From: Linnemannia elongata
Lineage: Eukaryota > Mortierellomycota > Mortierellomycetes > Mortierellales > Mortierellaceae
Length of the DNA: 64,000 nucleotides
Direction of reading: 5' to 3'
Assembly (NCBI GenBank): GCA_036320915.1
Contig: JAXBDG010000003.1
Span: 992,001 to 1,056,000, forward strand
The notes under the pieces were generated by a model. It saw only the letters and a program-made list of their open reading frames with translations, was not told the origin of the DNA and did not search any database. Within the stretch, counting starts at the first letter, position 1; each line of letters begins with the position of its first letter. Below are positions 11,724 through 24,370 of this stretch, one piece after another. The position numbers and the translations under genes were made by a program.

Positions 11724-13606
11724 CTACCCTTGTCCATCGTCGTCGTCGTCGCTTTCAGAGATCATCTCCCTGTCCTGGTTGCTCAACAATATTCCCGAAG
11801 AACCACCCTCCCCTCCTGCGCTGCTTCCTCGCCTTTCCTGTCCATCGAGTGCCATTCCTCCGGCCATCCTCTTGGCGCGACTGATGCGAGGCTCCTTTCT
11901 GATAGGGATCTTGATGCCCTGTCTTGCAAAGCATTTCGAAAGCGGTGTGGACTCTATAAGATTTTGCACCAAATTGAAACATGAAGGGACAGAGTCAATT
12001 ATCAATTATCCTATAGCCTATGTATGACCAGCCTTGAGAGCATGTAAATGAACACTGCTCCTTACCGGTCATGCCAGGGAAACGCTTGGCCGAGAAAATG
12101 GTAAACTGCTCTGAAAAGACCGTTGCCATCACTGAAGAGGGAGGTCCGTCCGGGCTGTAAGTTTGTCACGCAAAATGGCAACAATAATAAACAAAGTGTT
12201 AAAGTATTGCATACACGCAAGTAAACGCGTGAATCTGCCAAAGTCTGCATGTACACCCCTCTAAATGAGATAAGCGGAAAGACAGACATCTCTTCTCGCT
12301 GGATAGCAGCAAAACAACTCTAGGTACCATGAAGCAGTGCATGCGATTCACGCGAATGAAAAACAAGGACTTACGTCGGAGGTAATGTAAATGAAAACTT
12401 GAGAGTAAAGATGCCTTCACTCCTCACGCTGATATCCTGAAACACAAAGTATACCCCTGGCTCGTTCTCCAGGTTGAAGAGGAGGTTTCCTGATGCAACA
12501 GTCGATCCTGTTAGGTTGCGGCTCGCCATTAAGTTGGAGTTGGCTAGCGACATCACGGACATTGCTGGCTCGACGGTGTTGGGTATTAGTGTCGTAGTCT
12601 GGGGCGCCATTGCTGGGTTTGCCACAAGTGTGCAAGGCGTCGTTCGATCTGCCGAGTAGATGTCTGCAATGACCATATAAAAGTTGACGTCCATTTGACT
12701 AGAACAATAGCACATAGGACGGAATAAAAAACACAGCAATGTTAGTTCTGCTCCATGGTATCATTGTCGTTATTATTTTGGGCATCCTGACCGGATTTTC
12801 TCATAGTGAAATAGAGTGTTTAGCGGTCTTTATCCTTTCGCTGGGTTCCATGTTTCTGTCGGTCAAAAACAAACCGACCGTATGCGAGAAGGAAGCGATG
12901 GAAAGAAAACGACACCGAGCGATCTACATTTTATACTCCAACGTTCCCCTCGCTTGACTCTCACATTAAGCTATCAGTTGCATATTTTTTTGCTCTTTCA
13001 TTTTGTTCCAATTCCTATTCATGTGTCATTTTTCTCGCACTCTCTTGCGTCCATTTTGTTCAAGGTCCTGCCTAACGTTTTGTATATAGTTACCTCACGT
13101 CGGCTAGTGTCCCGTCTTCATTTCGGACGATAAGCTTGAGTATCGGTGGAGGGTCCATCGGTCTCCTATCCTAGAAGTGGCAAGGCATAAATGATACATT
13201 TATACAGGACTAGTAAGCGAAATGAAACAGTCGTTATAGTTCCACAACTGACATACGGTAAATGTTATGTCCATCGAGCCGCACTGTCGCTGGTCGCTAT
13301 TGCAACCCCTTCACTCATGCCGCACTTTGTCCTTATTGCTTCATTAGCCGTATCTCTGTTGGCTCCATTTTTGAAGACCTCGTTCCTTTTTCTTTCATTT
13401 ATTCCGAGCTCAAATGGCTCCAAACTCAAAGCCCAAAGGCTAATCACTGAATGCCGATGCACACTCTTACTGTCCCTGGAAATCACAGCAAATTACATGC
13501 TCAACCGTCAGCTTACCTTTTCGCCGAATCCGCACATTCTCGCACGGACGGGGTTTTGAGCCATCTGGAGTTCATAGGTTCTGTTGTTACGTTCGTAAGT
13601 CATCAT
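11724..13606 (-). CDS. Velvet-domain regulator, about 269 aa, 5 exons
   Basis: Exons in coding order: 13606-13517, 13170-13094, 12698-12375, 12154-12066, 11953-11724. The assembled protein is almost entirely one velvet domain: YELQMAQNPVRARMCGFGEK then DRRPMDPPPILKL at the N-terminal side, GVYFVFQDISVRSEGIFTLKF in the middle (all split here by exon ends), and FTIFSAKRFPGMTESTPLS plus FARQGIKIPIRK at the end. A short tail rich in Gly/Ser and ending in an acidic run (SESDDDDDG) follows. Velvet proteins (VeA, VelB, VosA, RyoA families) are fungal NF-kB-like DNA-binding dimers coordinating development and secondary metabolism. The compact architecture suits VelB/VosA-like members better than VeA, but I cannot pick the subfamily. 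The start is uncertain: the frame stays open upstream to 14347, but that sequence looks intronic; I used the MM pair at 13606. Confidence 0.92.
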
Positions 13607-15418
13607 GGCGGCGCGAGAGGCAGTAGCTTCAGTAGGATCTGGGAGTCTTTGGACACGGAGGCAGCAGCAATAAATGAATGGAGAAGATGAAGCGAAAAAA
13701 AAAGAAGAAAGACAAGGAGTGAGTGGTTGTAGCAAGTAGCAAAGATGAGTTAGGTAAAATAGTCGTGGTACAACATGGCAAAGGGAAATGAAGTTAAGAA
13801 ATACATTGGTGTACAGCAAATAAAAACAAGTTAAGGAAACTGGGGGACAGGGGCTTATATGTAAAAGGGTCCGAGGAGAGTCAGCAACAAACTTGTAGCG
13901 GCCTTCAAGGAAAAGCATCCAATGGCTCCATCTTTGAGATAAAAATACGCCATAGGCAAATGGAACACCAGGAGAGGAACCAAAGGGCACACGCCGTATG
14001 ACTGAGGTTGGCAACAAACAACCGGGTAAGGTGGTCCTTACTTGCGGTATTGGGGATGTTGTGATATTAAATGAAGGCAATTCAGAACAAAACTCTGGAA
14101 TAAGGGCATCAACTCTGGAACAAGGGCATCTTCTCCAATTCATGCTCACGGACGAGCCACTGAAACACCACTCAACTCTCGTTTTTAGGCTCCAGAAAGG
14201 CAGTATATGGTCCCGCAATTGTCCAAAACGACCAATGGACATAAATGTCGCCGCTGGTGCTGCTGATTGCGTACAAAAGATAAAAAAAAGAATCCAAGAT
14301 AGATGACTCGATTGAATTGCAAACAATAACGATGACCGACAGTCCACTAGCCCTCCTGGACCGCCTAGGCCCCAGATGATGCTGCGATGTTCTCCTTAAA
14401 ATGACTCAACAATTTCTCTTCTTGAACTATCCCTTCTTTAAACCGCGAGCACGCTTGGAAACTTCCGGTTTAAGGGATGTCTCAAACGTTGAGTGATAAA
14501 TTGAATGGAATTAAATGGACTGGTTGCGCAGAGGAGAAGCATGGAATGAGTCCAGATCTGAACACAATGTCAGACACCCAACAGAGACTTTGAACCTTTT
14601 CACCCACCACTCCAGGCGTAACGAGGGAGGAGCGAAGAAGAACACCAAAGAGAGAGAGCGGGAGAGGCAAGAAGAGAGAGAGAATCAAGTCCCGGAGAAA
14701 AGTTAACTGGGAACATAGGGTAGAAAAGGAAAGACATACCCCACTCTCTTTCCCTTCCTTCTTTACTAAACAATGAACGATAAAAACAGCAGCCTGAGTG
14801 GTACCTCAATCCACCAAACCACCAAAAAAAAAAAAAAAAAAAAAAAAATGGGGACGGGAAACGAAAAAGAATTTTGCGGAAGGAATAAGAGAAAAGGCTA
14901 TCAGGACTTTTTTGCCAGTGGCTGTGTCATCGAAATTAAAAGGGAAACGCAACGCAAATCAGGGTTCATTCGGACGCGTTCCTTCACACACTAAGCTCAG
15001 CGCGTCACCTAGCCCTTCATCTTGACTCCCACATTGAACCATGGTCCATCCATATCAACTTCTCCATTTTGTCCTACTCCTGTCCCCGGAGAGAAAGATA
15101 CGTAAAGGAAAACACCCACTCTCGCTGACCATCGATGGTTATGATAAATATCGAAACATGTCAACGTGCAAGGAACGAAAGAGCGGGTGGGATCATGGGC
15201 TCACTCTTACCGATAATCTTTTTCTGGTTGTTCTGCGTATTTGAGTTCCATGCTCTCTTGCACTTCTACTAATGTATTTTCAGTCGGCGCCTGTGTTGTT
15301 GAACACACCTTTGCTGCCACTGACTACTAGTTCCGAGAGTCCAATGTCCTATAAATCCGGAAGAGCAAGTAGTTGTAATGGATGATATTAGTATTTGTTC
15401 TTCTGTCATTTTTTTTGT

Positions 15419-15432
<14 letters not shown>

Positions 15433-15449
<17 letters not shown>

Positions 15450-15451
15450 GG
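15433..15451. repeat. G homopolymer next to a GT run
   Basis: A (GT)n run passes directly into 19 consecutive G. No coding sense is seen around it. Confidence 0.85.
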
Positions 15452-16610
15452 TGAGAACATATTATCCGCTCCGTCCACTTATTTAGGCATTAAGCAATGA
15501 CCTGGTCCCAGTTGATAGGCGATCCAGGTGGAGCGGTATCCATTTTTCCCATTCCTCGTTTGCGGCAATATGCAAAAGGATATGTGTGAGAGTGTATAGG
15601 TCATCCAGAGTAGCGAGAGAGAGAAAGGCAACACGGTTCCAGAACGAAGCAATGAGCAACACACGTGTGCCCCTTCTGTTTCTAAAGGAAGAGGAGTGAC
15701 GACGCATTTTGTCCAGTCTGTGTCAAGATAGAGAGAAAAAGTGTTGAGTGGAGTTTATGGTTCAATTCCTTTCGGGGTCGACTGGAAGTCCGATTGTGCC
15801 TCAAGAGGATGGATAGAAGGATCATCCTGCAAAATTGGATTGTCCCCCCGATTCACCAGCCTCCGATGCGGCGTTGTTATAGGGACATTAGGACGGGAGA
15901 AGGGAAGGGAAGGGAAGAGAAGAGAGGAGAAGAAGACAGAAGAGAAGAGGAATTTGATTCCAATCGATGCACAACCTATATGCAGCGAACTGCGCTCCTT
16001 TTGTTTTGGCGTGTGCGTATGTGAGTGTGTGTGTTTAAAAGGATGGTGTCAATTTCTCGGATAGCATAACACGAAGAGAGCCAGCAGATTCCTTCGTTCC
16101 TCGAAGGCTTGGGTAATCAATTGTGAAAGTTTGCAGATAGAAGTTGTCCGCCAAATTAAGATTTTTTCCTTACTTCGTCTCGTCTTTGTTGTTCGTGTCG
16201 ATACACCAACGAATACATAAGTACGAGGGGCGAAAGAGGAGAAGAATGGATAAAAAAAAATATTACATAAACAAGGAGGTTGGAGTGTTATGAGACAATA
16301 GTCCAATACGCCGAACGCCGGGAGCAATTGGTTGAACCAAGGCCGATAAAAAAAACGAGAGCACCGTTTTTCAACGAGAAGATTGTAATGACAGTGGTAG
16401 CGGTAGTTGTGGTGATGTGGGAGTGGGAGCAGTGGTGGCGATAGGAGTAGGAAATGATTAAAATAGAGGCTTGTGCATACAAGTGGAGCCGGAAGAATGG
16501 CCAAAGGGGGTGACGAGAAGCAAGAAGTATTAAGGAAGAATGGAATTGGAAAAAAATAATATTAACAGAGACAGGGACATGGCGAGTGGATCACCTTCTT
16601 GTTCCTCATT

Positions 16611-16611
<1 letters not shown>

Positions 16612-16650
<39 letters not shown>
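16612..16650. repeat. A homopolymer, 39 nt
   Basis: Thirty-nine consecutive A follow a C at 16611. Such a tract can be the tail of a retroposed transcript, but no recognisable element body or target duplication was seen beside it. Confidence 0.85.
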
Positions 16651-16652
<2 letters not shown>

Positions 16653-18488
16653 ATCCATTGTGGCTCCAAAGTGTGATCACGTTTTGTGGAATGAGAGACG
16701 TCGGTGGATCTTGATGGCAAATGAGTTGTACCTGGGAATGATGCACAAGAGGGGTCAGTGGCAGATGGAGAATTCCTAGAGGTGGTTTTTTTTGCGTTTG
16801 AGTATGACGTGTCTGCTGACGAGCGAATGAAAGAGGGAAGGGAAAGGAATGAATGGAGGAGGGTGATGGCGAACGCGTTGGAGATGGCGGGAGTCCTGGT
16901 TGTGTCTTGCAGTGAGGAAGAAACAAGGACGGATGGGGTGGGGCGGGGAGGAGGGAAGGAGGAAGGGAGGATGGAAATAAGACAAGAGTGAGGAAGAAGA
17001 GGGATATATATATATATATGTATATATATGATGGTATGCAAGGTAAGAAAGAAAAGAAGAAAGAGAACGAGAAAGAGAAGAAGGACGGACAAGCGAAGCA
17101 AAGTAAAGTCAGCAATGAAGCAAGTGAACGGACGGACGAACGGACGTACAGAGTCGAATGAATTGGAGAAAGGTTAAAACTAAGAAAAAGTAAAAAGTAA
17201 AAAAAAAGGGGGGGACAAGAGAAAGATGAATTGCCAGTTCTGAAAAAAAAAAAAAAAAATACATACAAATGTTCCCAGTCTGATTGTTTGTTTGTTTGTT
17301 TGATTGTATGTACATATGTATGTATGTATGTGTGTATATATGGTGGTGGTCGTTGTCGTGGTTGTAAAAAAAAAAGGTCGAAGAAAAAAGAAAAAAAAAT
17401 GGTGACGAAAAAACGGGGCCGGTTGACTGGACGAGAGAAAAGGGAATAAGTTGTCAACAATAGTTTGTTGTTGTTGTTGTTGTTGTTGTTGTTATTGTGG
17501 GTGATAATGGACGATGGATGAAAATTACAAGGCTGACCCGACTCGGGTGATTGGACAGGAGAAAAGAGGAGAGAAGAGAAGAGGAAATGAGAAGGATAGA
17601 ATAGATAGAGATAAGTAGTATGATGAAGGTGGTGGCAAGCAAGGATAGGGCGAAAAATAAAAAAATATATACATAAAAAAATAAAAAAATAAAAAAACGA
17701 GGGAAAAACGAGGGAAAGGGGAAACGAGGGAAGGGATTTGAAATGAATGACTTTTTGATCAGATTATACCAAAGGAGAGTGAGGGGTGACGAAGAGCGAC
17801 CGGATGAACAGGAAGGCGGAGGAAGAGAACGGAGGGAGAGTAAGGCTGCCAGGAGGAGGAGGAACAGGAAGACAGGCGGACAAAAAGACACCAGTACTGT
17901 ACATCAGTATCAGTATATGCTGTCAGAGGGAAAGGAGAGAGGGACAAAGAGAAAGAGAGAGAGAGAGAGAGAGGGGAAGAGGGGGGTATTTATCTTTTGC
18001 TTTTCATACAAAATAGCCAGATCACACGCTAGAAAGAGTTGGGATGGATGGATGTTGACTGGATGGTCGAGGGGAGGGACAAGGCAAAACAATCAAGGCG
18101 TGGCATGACAAGGCAAAGCAAGCGATTCAAGGAGGTGAGGTGAGAGTAGAAGAGAAGGAAGAAGAACAAGAAAAAGAACAAGAATATGAAGAGGAAGATG
18201 AAAAGAGATGGCGACAGTTGGAGATGGATAGATAGGTAGAATAGAATAGGTGGATGACACCGAGAGAATACGCTAATATTTCTAATAGTGAAGCGCTATT
18301 CGCTATATTGGAGTCATAAACCACATAGGAAATGAGCCGATTGAATTGGCGTTATATATTTTAGAATAAGAAATATGATGCGGCGGTGGCTTATAATGAC
18401 CCCTGGACAAATCAAGTCACTTACAGGAGATAGTATTTTTTTTCGCTCCCTATACGCACAACGCAACGCATTCATCTTGTTCATTCAT

Positions 18489-21400
18489 ATGTCTTCCTCG
18501 TCCTCATCTTCGTCCTCATCCTCTCAGTCTCGGTCTCAGGCTACGCCTGCGCCTGCACCACCGACGATAACGAGCAAGAGACGAAGAAACGGGAAGGAGA
18601 AGGCCAACGGTATAGTATAGCGTTAATGTGAGAGCTAATAAACTGACTTCTTCAAAACAGTTGGGCTGTCACTTCTTCCATTCATACTAATACTGTCCCC
18701 TTTCTCTATTTCTCTATCGGTCATAGGAAATGGTGAAGGTAGTTCTAAGCACATACTCAAGCCTGTCCCATTCATGTCAGTTTTGACGGAGGATCAAACC
18801 GACTATTTCGATCTGGACGACAGTCTTTTTGAGAGTATGAACATGGGTACCAATGGAATTCGCATCGACGCCAACGAAACTGACGAGGATGCCGAAGACA
18901 TTGAGGCAGCTGGGGACGACACTACCTCTTTGACTTACCTTCAAGCATCCAGAGCGAACACAACCACGAGAACCCTCGCGCGCCGCACAAGGAAACTACC
19001 GGAACCATTTACAGGGCAGGATACAGAAGAAGGACATCAGGTTATCCTGGAGATGAAGATGCATCGATTGGAAGGAGAGTCACCGGAACTCTTCAACATC
19101 CGTGTACAAATGGCGGAAAAGAAGGCTGGACTGCGAGCGAAGAAGTTGGCCGCGATTAAAAAAAAAGACACAGGCAGAACGGAACTCACAGAGACGGAAG
19201 AGGCGGACATTGAGAGGGAGCTTAGCGAGTTGCGCGCTGTTCTCAACGCCAAGTCGGCGCGCGATTCTCAACTTGCTAAAGGCACTGTTACCTCATACGT
19301 GCGATACCAGGACCATTGGAGGGTATGATCACTTTGTTTACTGTTAGTCTGTGTGGTTCTTTCTCTTTGCTTTCCTTTCTTGTATATCGCTCTAACACAG
19401 CATATTATGTGTCATTAGAAATGGTGTGAGAGAAAAGGCTACCGCAGGACAAACATCAATAAGGTCGGAGGCGAAGAAGTAGACGACAGGGTGGAGTACA
19501 ACCGATATGTTCTCTACCTCACAGAGGGCCTACAGGAACACGCTACAGACGGAGGTGGTGATGAGAGACAGGCTGCCATTCCGTTCTTCGCGAAGAAGAA
19601 ACGTCCAGTAGAAGTCATCGAGGAGGGGGAGGGGAAGAAGAAGAAGAGAAAGGTGGTGTATGAGGACTATCAAGACATTCCCAGCATGAAGACAGTAGAG
19701 GCTTACATTTGCGCCGTCGTCGACCTCTACACCAAACAACAAACCAGCGAGCCTGATGGACTGAGATTTGAACCCCACCCACGTACCGGAACCGCTGTAG
19801 CAGCAGTCATCAACGCCTTCAAGCATCGGATTGCAGGAGACCCCAAAATCGAGTGCAAGAAGTATGCCACCATTGATGCGGCTGATGGTAGCGAGGTCAA
19901 GAAGATGCGGAGGCTGATGAGAGTTGGCTGGGCACATCGATACGGCGACATAAACAGCAGGCGACACAAAATCACTGGTCTGAAAAATCGGTTGATGGCG
20001 TCCTGGGGCCATCATATGATGATGAGAGGAGAAAACCTTCGATTCGCCAAACTCCCACACATCAACCTCCATACGTTCTCGAACCTGGCCACTCCCTCGA
20101 CAGTGAAGGACTCTGACCGACCTGGCACTATTGCGATCGTCCTTATCATGACGCAAGGGAAGACTATGAAAACAGGAGGTGTGACATACGGCGTTGCAAT
20201 CAGGAATACCGATGTTGAGCTATGCCCTCTCGGAGCTCTTGCCTTCTATCTGTTCCAGCTTTGGGAGGTAAGAAGGCGCATTTGCTTTTTGATATCCTCG
20301 TCCTTCGTCCATTTTATTCCGTGGTTGCAATTATTTACTTGCCATATTTACCAATCCTTTTTGCTATAGGACCCATTCAACAGGCCAGAGTTTGATAACG
20401 AGCAGGACAGCAGGTGGAGAGATACATATCTTGTGTTTGGAAAGAACAAGGAGAACAAGATGTCGAATACCGCTCATCTCGGTGGAATGTCCCTGCTCTT
20501 CAAGCAAGCCGGCATTGTTACCGATCAACCCACTCATTTTTACCGCCACTCCGGAGCCAATCATGCGTACGCCCTTGGTCAAGATGTCAAAGCCATAGAG
20601 CATCACGGAGGCTGGAAAAAGGACCAAGGACGCCTCACATCTCATTACCTTCATCCACTTCCTAAGGGTGTCGCATATGCTCTAGCTGGGTCTACTCATG
20701 TTGGTATGCCTCCGTTTATCAAGCGCGATGTTCTTCGTCCTCCTCTCGCTCTTCAGCAAAAAGTCTTTCCATTTCTGGAGGACTGTTATAATCGACACCC
20801 GGACTGGCTGATGCTCTTGGAGAACATTATGGAAGATCGGGACGAGTTTTTTAACAGACTCACTTCGGAACGTATGCCGGCCCCCACCAACCTCGATGGA
20901 ATTCTGCGTCTCAAGTTCTTACGTTTGCTCGCATATCTTCGCAAGATCCTCATACAGGATGCTGTGGCCCTTATGGATATCAATCCCGATGATTATATGG
21001 CCTATGGTCGCCACGAGGTCTTTGAAAATGCCATATTCCATGATGTCCTCTTTCTCGAGTACCGAGCCAACCTTTTGAACGCAATGGATCTGGCTGTACC
21101 ACCTCAATCCGATCTTCTGTCTCATAATGCGCCCGCCATTCATGCCGAGTTACGGAGTCTCGATTCTAAGTTGACGAACGGCTTCTCGAACACCAGGACC
21201 GAGATGAGGACGTTCACTCGGGAAGTCAAGACGACACTCGACATTTCGTTGCAACATCTCGACAAGATCATTACGGCGAAGGTTGGGAATACGATCTTAC
21301 AGCATATGGATATTCTCAAGGGATTTTATACGGATGCATTGAATCAGCACAGCCTTGCCCTCAACCGCACAATCCAACGGATGTACCAGGATACACCTCT

Positions 21401-22280
21401 TCAGTTCTTGTCAATCTATCAGGACGAGATGAAACGCGCATCCGGACCATATACACAAGAATTCCCATCAAATCGATCTCATCGCTCTCGTCAACGTCAT
21501 CGTGGAGGAGTACATGAGAGGAGACAGCAGGACCAGATGAGGCCTGAGGTACGAATGGTGGAAACAGAGTCCGAGTCCGAGTCCGAGTCCAAGTCCGATG
21601 CTAAGTCTGATTCCGAGTCCGAGTCTGAGTTCGAGTCCGCGTCCGAGTTCGAGGTCGAGGTCGAAGATCAGGTTATGGAGCCAATTGCGCAACTGCAACA
21701 ATTACAGCAACATCCCGGCAATCGTCCGGATTCATCATCGCCACCAGTACCAGAACCAGAACTGGAACTTGAACCAACTCCAGAGCCAACACCAGAACCA
21801 GCACCTGCGCCTCAGGAATTGTTGCAACGGATGGATGAATTGGCGCTAGAGTTGGGCTCAAAGTACGATTTTCTGTTTGACGTCGACGATGGCGTGAGAT
21901 ACGAGATGATCCCGAAAAGTCGTAGTCTTAGGGACCACTGGTGTGAATGGTTTCGCGGCATGGATGGCAACCCTTCCATCTGGAGACTGAATGGAGTCAA
22001 GGGGCGCAGCGTTTTTGGACTTAATGGCAAGGCGGCTGCCACCCAGTGGCGATGGGACCCGAGTTTTCCTTGTAAACGCAACACATACGATGCTCAATGG
22101 AAATTCAAAAAGGATATCGTCTATATGGTCTTAGAAGTCATGCTAGCGTTTGACAGTAATATCGATCTGGCCGTACGAGAGGAGAAAGCGCTTGTGCAGA
22201 TCGAGAAGGCCAAAGGGTCGATGACTCTCAATGCTTTTATTAACAAACATAAAGTTAGCAGGAAGAGCGTTGCTCAATAA
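18489..22280 (+). CDS. Crypton tyrosine recombinase with GCR1_C domain, about 1158 aa, 4 exons
   Basis: Exons: 18489-18609, 18727-19322, 19419-20267, 20370-22280, with GT-AG ends and agreeing phases. The enzyme should cut and rejoin DNA through a phosphotyrosine intermediate to excise and integrate the element. Visible active-site residues are Arg442 in MRGENLR, the HxxR box at His578/Arg581 in THFYRHSGA, His601 and Trp604 in EHHGGW, and the nucleophile Tyr615 in SHYLHPLP. The spacing suits a tyrosine recombinase. Near residues 1040-1110 a GCR1_C-like DNA-binding domain follows (RSLRDHWCEWFRGMDGNPSI), typical of fungal Cryptons. Between them lie a helical region, a Glu-Ser repeat (21565-21662) and a Pro-Glu linker. 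The N-terminus is Ser-rich, then basic (KRRRNGKEK) and acidic. No frameshift or stop interrupts the model. Exon 1 is the least certain; a start at 18774 is the alternative. Confidence 0.92.
18489..22280 (+). mobile_element. Crypton DNA transposon (body; ends not resolved)
   Basis: Cryptons are DNA transposons mobilised by a tyrosine recombinase. They lack long terminal inverted repeats and DDE transposases, so their ends are hard to see without other copies. The span given is only the recombinase gene. The true ends probably lie a little outside, in the AT-rich flanks (about 18250-18480 and 22281-22560). I looked for matching short direct repeats in those flanks and found none I could trust. 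The uninterrupted gene suggests a young insertion. Confidence 0.85.
21565..21662 (+). repeat. GAGTCC hexamer repeat inside the Crypton gene
   Basis: Imperfect tandem GAGTCC/GATTCC units encode a Glu-Ser(-Asp/Lys) tract between the recombinase core and the GCR1_C-like domain. The repeat keeps frame and is likely a flexible acidic linker that varies in length between copies. Confidence 0.8.
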
Positions 22281-23023
22281 ATAAATAAACTGATTATGAC
22301 CATTTATCACCCGTATGCCATTGTTAAACGCTAATGGTTTGAGTGATGAACAACTACAAAGAAAGGAGAGAAAAAGAGAAATAAGAATCTCTAATGGGCG
22401 ATGACATTCCTATCCTGAGCGCTATGGACTTGGCAGGTCTTTAGTTCGCATAATTTATGATCCAGGAGAGCATAGATGAAATCTATCACACAAAATTTAC
22501 TCGATGGTTTTCAGCTATGCCGCTATTATTTATGTCACGTGACTAGAAATGATCTAAATCATTTTTTAAAAAAAAATTATGACCCCAGTCCTGCCGATAG
22601 TGCATATTGGCGGCAGCAACCAGACTGACAGGTAGGCAGGCAGACAGACAACATTGACCGCATAATGATAGACGGGCAGATGTAGATGGACACAATACGG
22701 GGATTGACGCGGCTCCTCTCTTTGCGTCGCCTGTTCCCCTCTCCTTTGTCTCCTCTATACGACATAGAATTTGGATGCCTGCGCACAATATTGCAATGGA
22801 GTGACTGAATGGTACATCTTCTTCCCTGTTACTTGAAACGAACACACCTACGACTCTCGCTTCCATTGTCATTTGTTTACCTATGCGAACTGCCACTACC
22901 CGTGAGCACGGTCATGCTTCTTTTTCCACGTTCTCCTCGACCTCTCTCTCAATCTTCTTACTCCAGGTCTCTCCGCCTCCTTCCTTCTCCTTCCTTCCTT
23001 CCTCTCTGTGGGTCTCTATTGTC

Positions 23024-23067
<44 letters not shown>

Positions 23068-23970
23068 TCTTGCTTGTTTTCTAACCCCCTGCAATCAATG
23101 AATCAAACGACCCACCCACTCTGCACAGTGACAATGCTCCCTCCTTTCTCATCTCTTCTCCTTTTCTCATGCTCACACTGATCACTCGTACCCAAGAATA
23201 AGAATATTAACCTTGTAGTGAAGCTGGTCAGCATTAAAAAACAACAACAACGAGTGAACATTGAAAACCACATCCAACAGCAGCAAACAGCATTCTACCG
23301 TCGCTACAACTCCCCTGTACCTATTTCTTCCAGTGCCCAATGTCAAGCAATGCCCCGGAGCAAGTAGCGTCCCCTCTCCATCGTGTCCCGGACAAATCCT
23401 CATTGACTCCATGACCCGATTCGTGTGTTCATTTCTCCTTCACTTTTCTTTTTGCTGTCTCCTTCTTATCCTCTCTTCCTATGTTTCTCCGTCCATCCAT
23501 TCCTTTTTTACCCCCTTCTACATCCCTTTCACTCGTCCGATCCATCTCCAGCAAAGTTCCCCCTCTTCATATAATAGAACAGCGCATAATAGACGAAGAG
23601 ACGATTACAATTCACTTCTTGAACTCCCATTACGACTGCATTTTTCTCACTCTCGCTCCCTGTCCCTCTCACTACCTCTCTCTCACACACACATTCTTTC
23701 TCTCTCCCTCACTTTCTCTTGCACCTTCTTCTCACACGCTCGATCATCTTCCTATTTGGGCAGATCATTTGGATCGTCGTTGGCGTTTGTTTACGCCTTT
23801 ATTTATTCTTTTTCAAGCCCCACTGATCCTGATAGATAAAAGTACTGTACATCTGGTCGATCTGTTATTTTTCAGATCGGGCTTTTTCAAGCTGTACGTA
23901 AGCTGGAGCTTAGAGAAGGGTTTACGAAATCATCTACAAGACAGGATCGACGAATTGTTGTTTTGCCGTT

Positions 23971-23971
<1 letters not shown>

Positions 23972-24027
<56 letters not shown>
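23972..24027. repeat. (TTG)n microsatellite
   Basis: About 18-19 uninterrupted TTG units. In its open frames it encodes polyCys or polyLeu, which I take as meaningless because neither side carries coding sequence. Confidence 0.9.
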
Positions 24028-24334
24028 CTTCCAAGGTGGTTCATGTGAACTGTTGTTCGAAAAGTGTTTGCATTACCTCATACGAAAAGATATTTCAATC
24101 TCCGTGTGGCATTTCATGCCCTCTTGTTCGTACTATGAACTCCCTCTTTTCTATTTCTCCAGGGTATTTTATCCGATCTTTTTTCCCCTTCTATTTCTTT
24201 ATCAAATTCACGCATAGATACACACATACACACACACCCGTGTTCCCTCTCCCTTTCACTCGCTCGCATGAAATGGCCACTTAGGGTCCTACCTGATCAT
24301 ATTTCGAAACGGAGCCATGAGGGAACCCTTTCTG

Positions 24335-24336
<2 letters not shown>

Positions 24337-24368
<32 letters not shown>
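24337..24368. repeat. A homopolymer, 32 nt
   Basis: Thirty-two consecutive A in non-coding DNA. No associated element was recognised. Confidence 0.8.

Positions 24369-24370
<2 letters not shown>

Larger units (their letters stand above)
13607..18488. other. Gene-poor, repeat-rich region
   Basis: I find no gene I can support in nearly 5 kb. It contains long homopolymers (A at 14824-14848 and 16612-16650, G at 15433-15451), TATATA runs near 17005-17025, and GA- and TTG-rich patches near 17470 and 17960. Two minus-strand patches read weakly like protein: about 15483-15707 (contains FLSLATLDDLYTLTHILLH) and about 16060-16200 (contains DYPSLRGTKESAGSLRVML). They have no clear exon structure or family and may be remnants of decayed genes. 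Confidence 0.5.

Noticed and set aside
16606..17460. 284-codon minus-strand frame
   Set aside because: Almost wholly Phe/Ser/Leu/Pro low complexity ending in a polyPhe from the A tract; no family resemblance.
18489..22280. DDE-type transposon or retrotransposon instead of Crypton
   Set aside because: No DDE triad, reverse transcriptase, integrase or long terminal repeats; the R-HxxR-H/W-Y set and GCR1_C-like domain fit a Crypton.
23261..24284. Plus-strand frames including a polyCys/polyLeu run
   Set aside because: Created by CT-rich DNA and the TTG microsatellite; no conserved domain.
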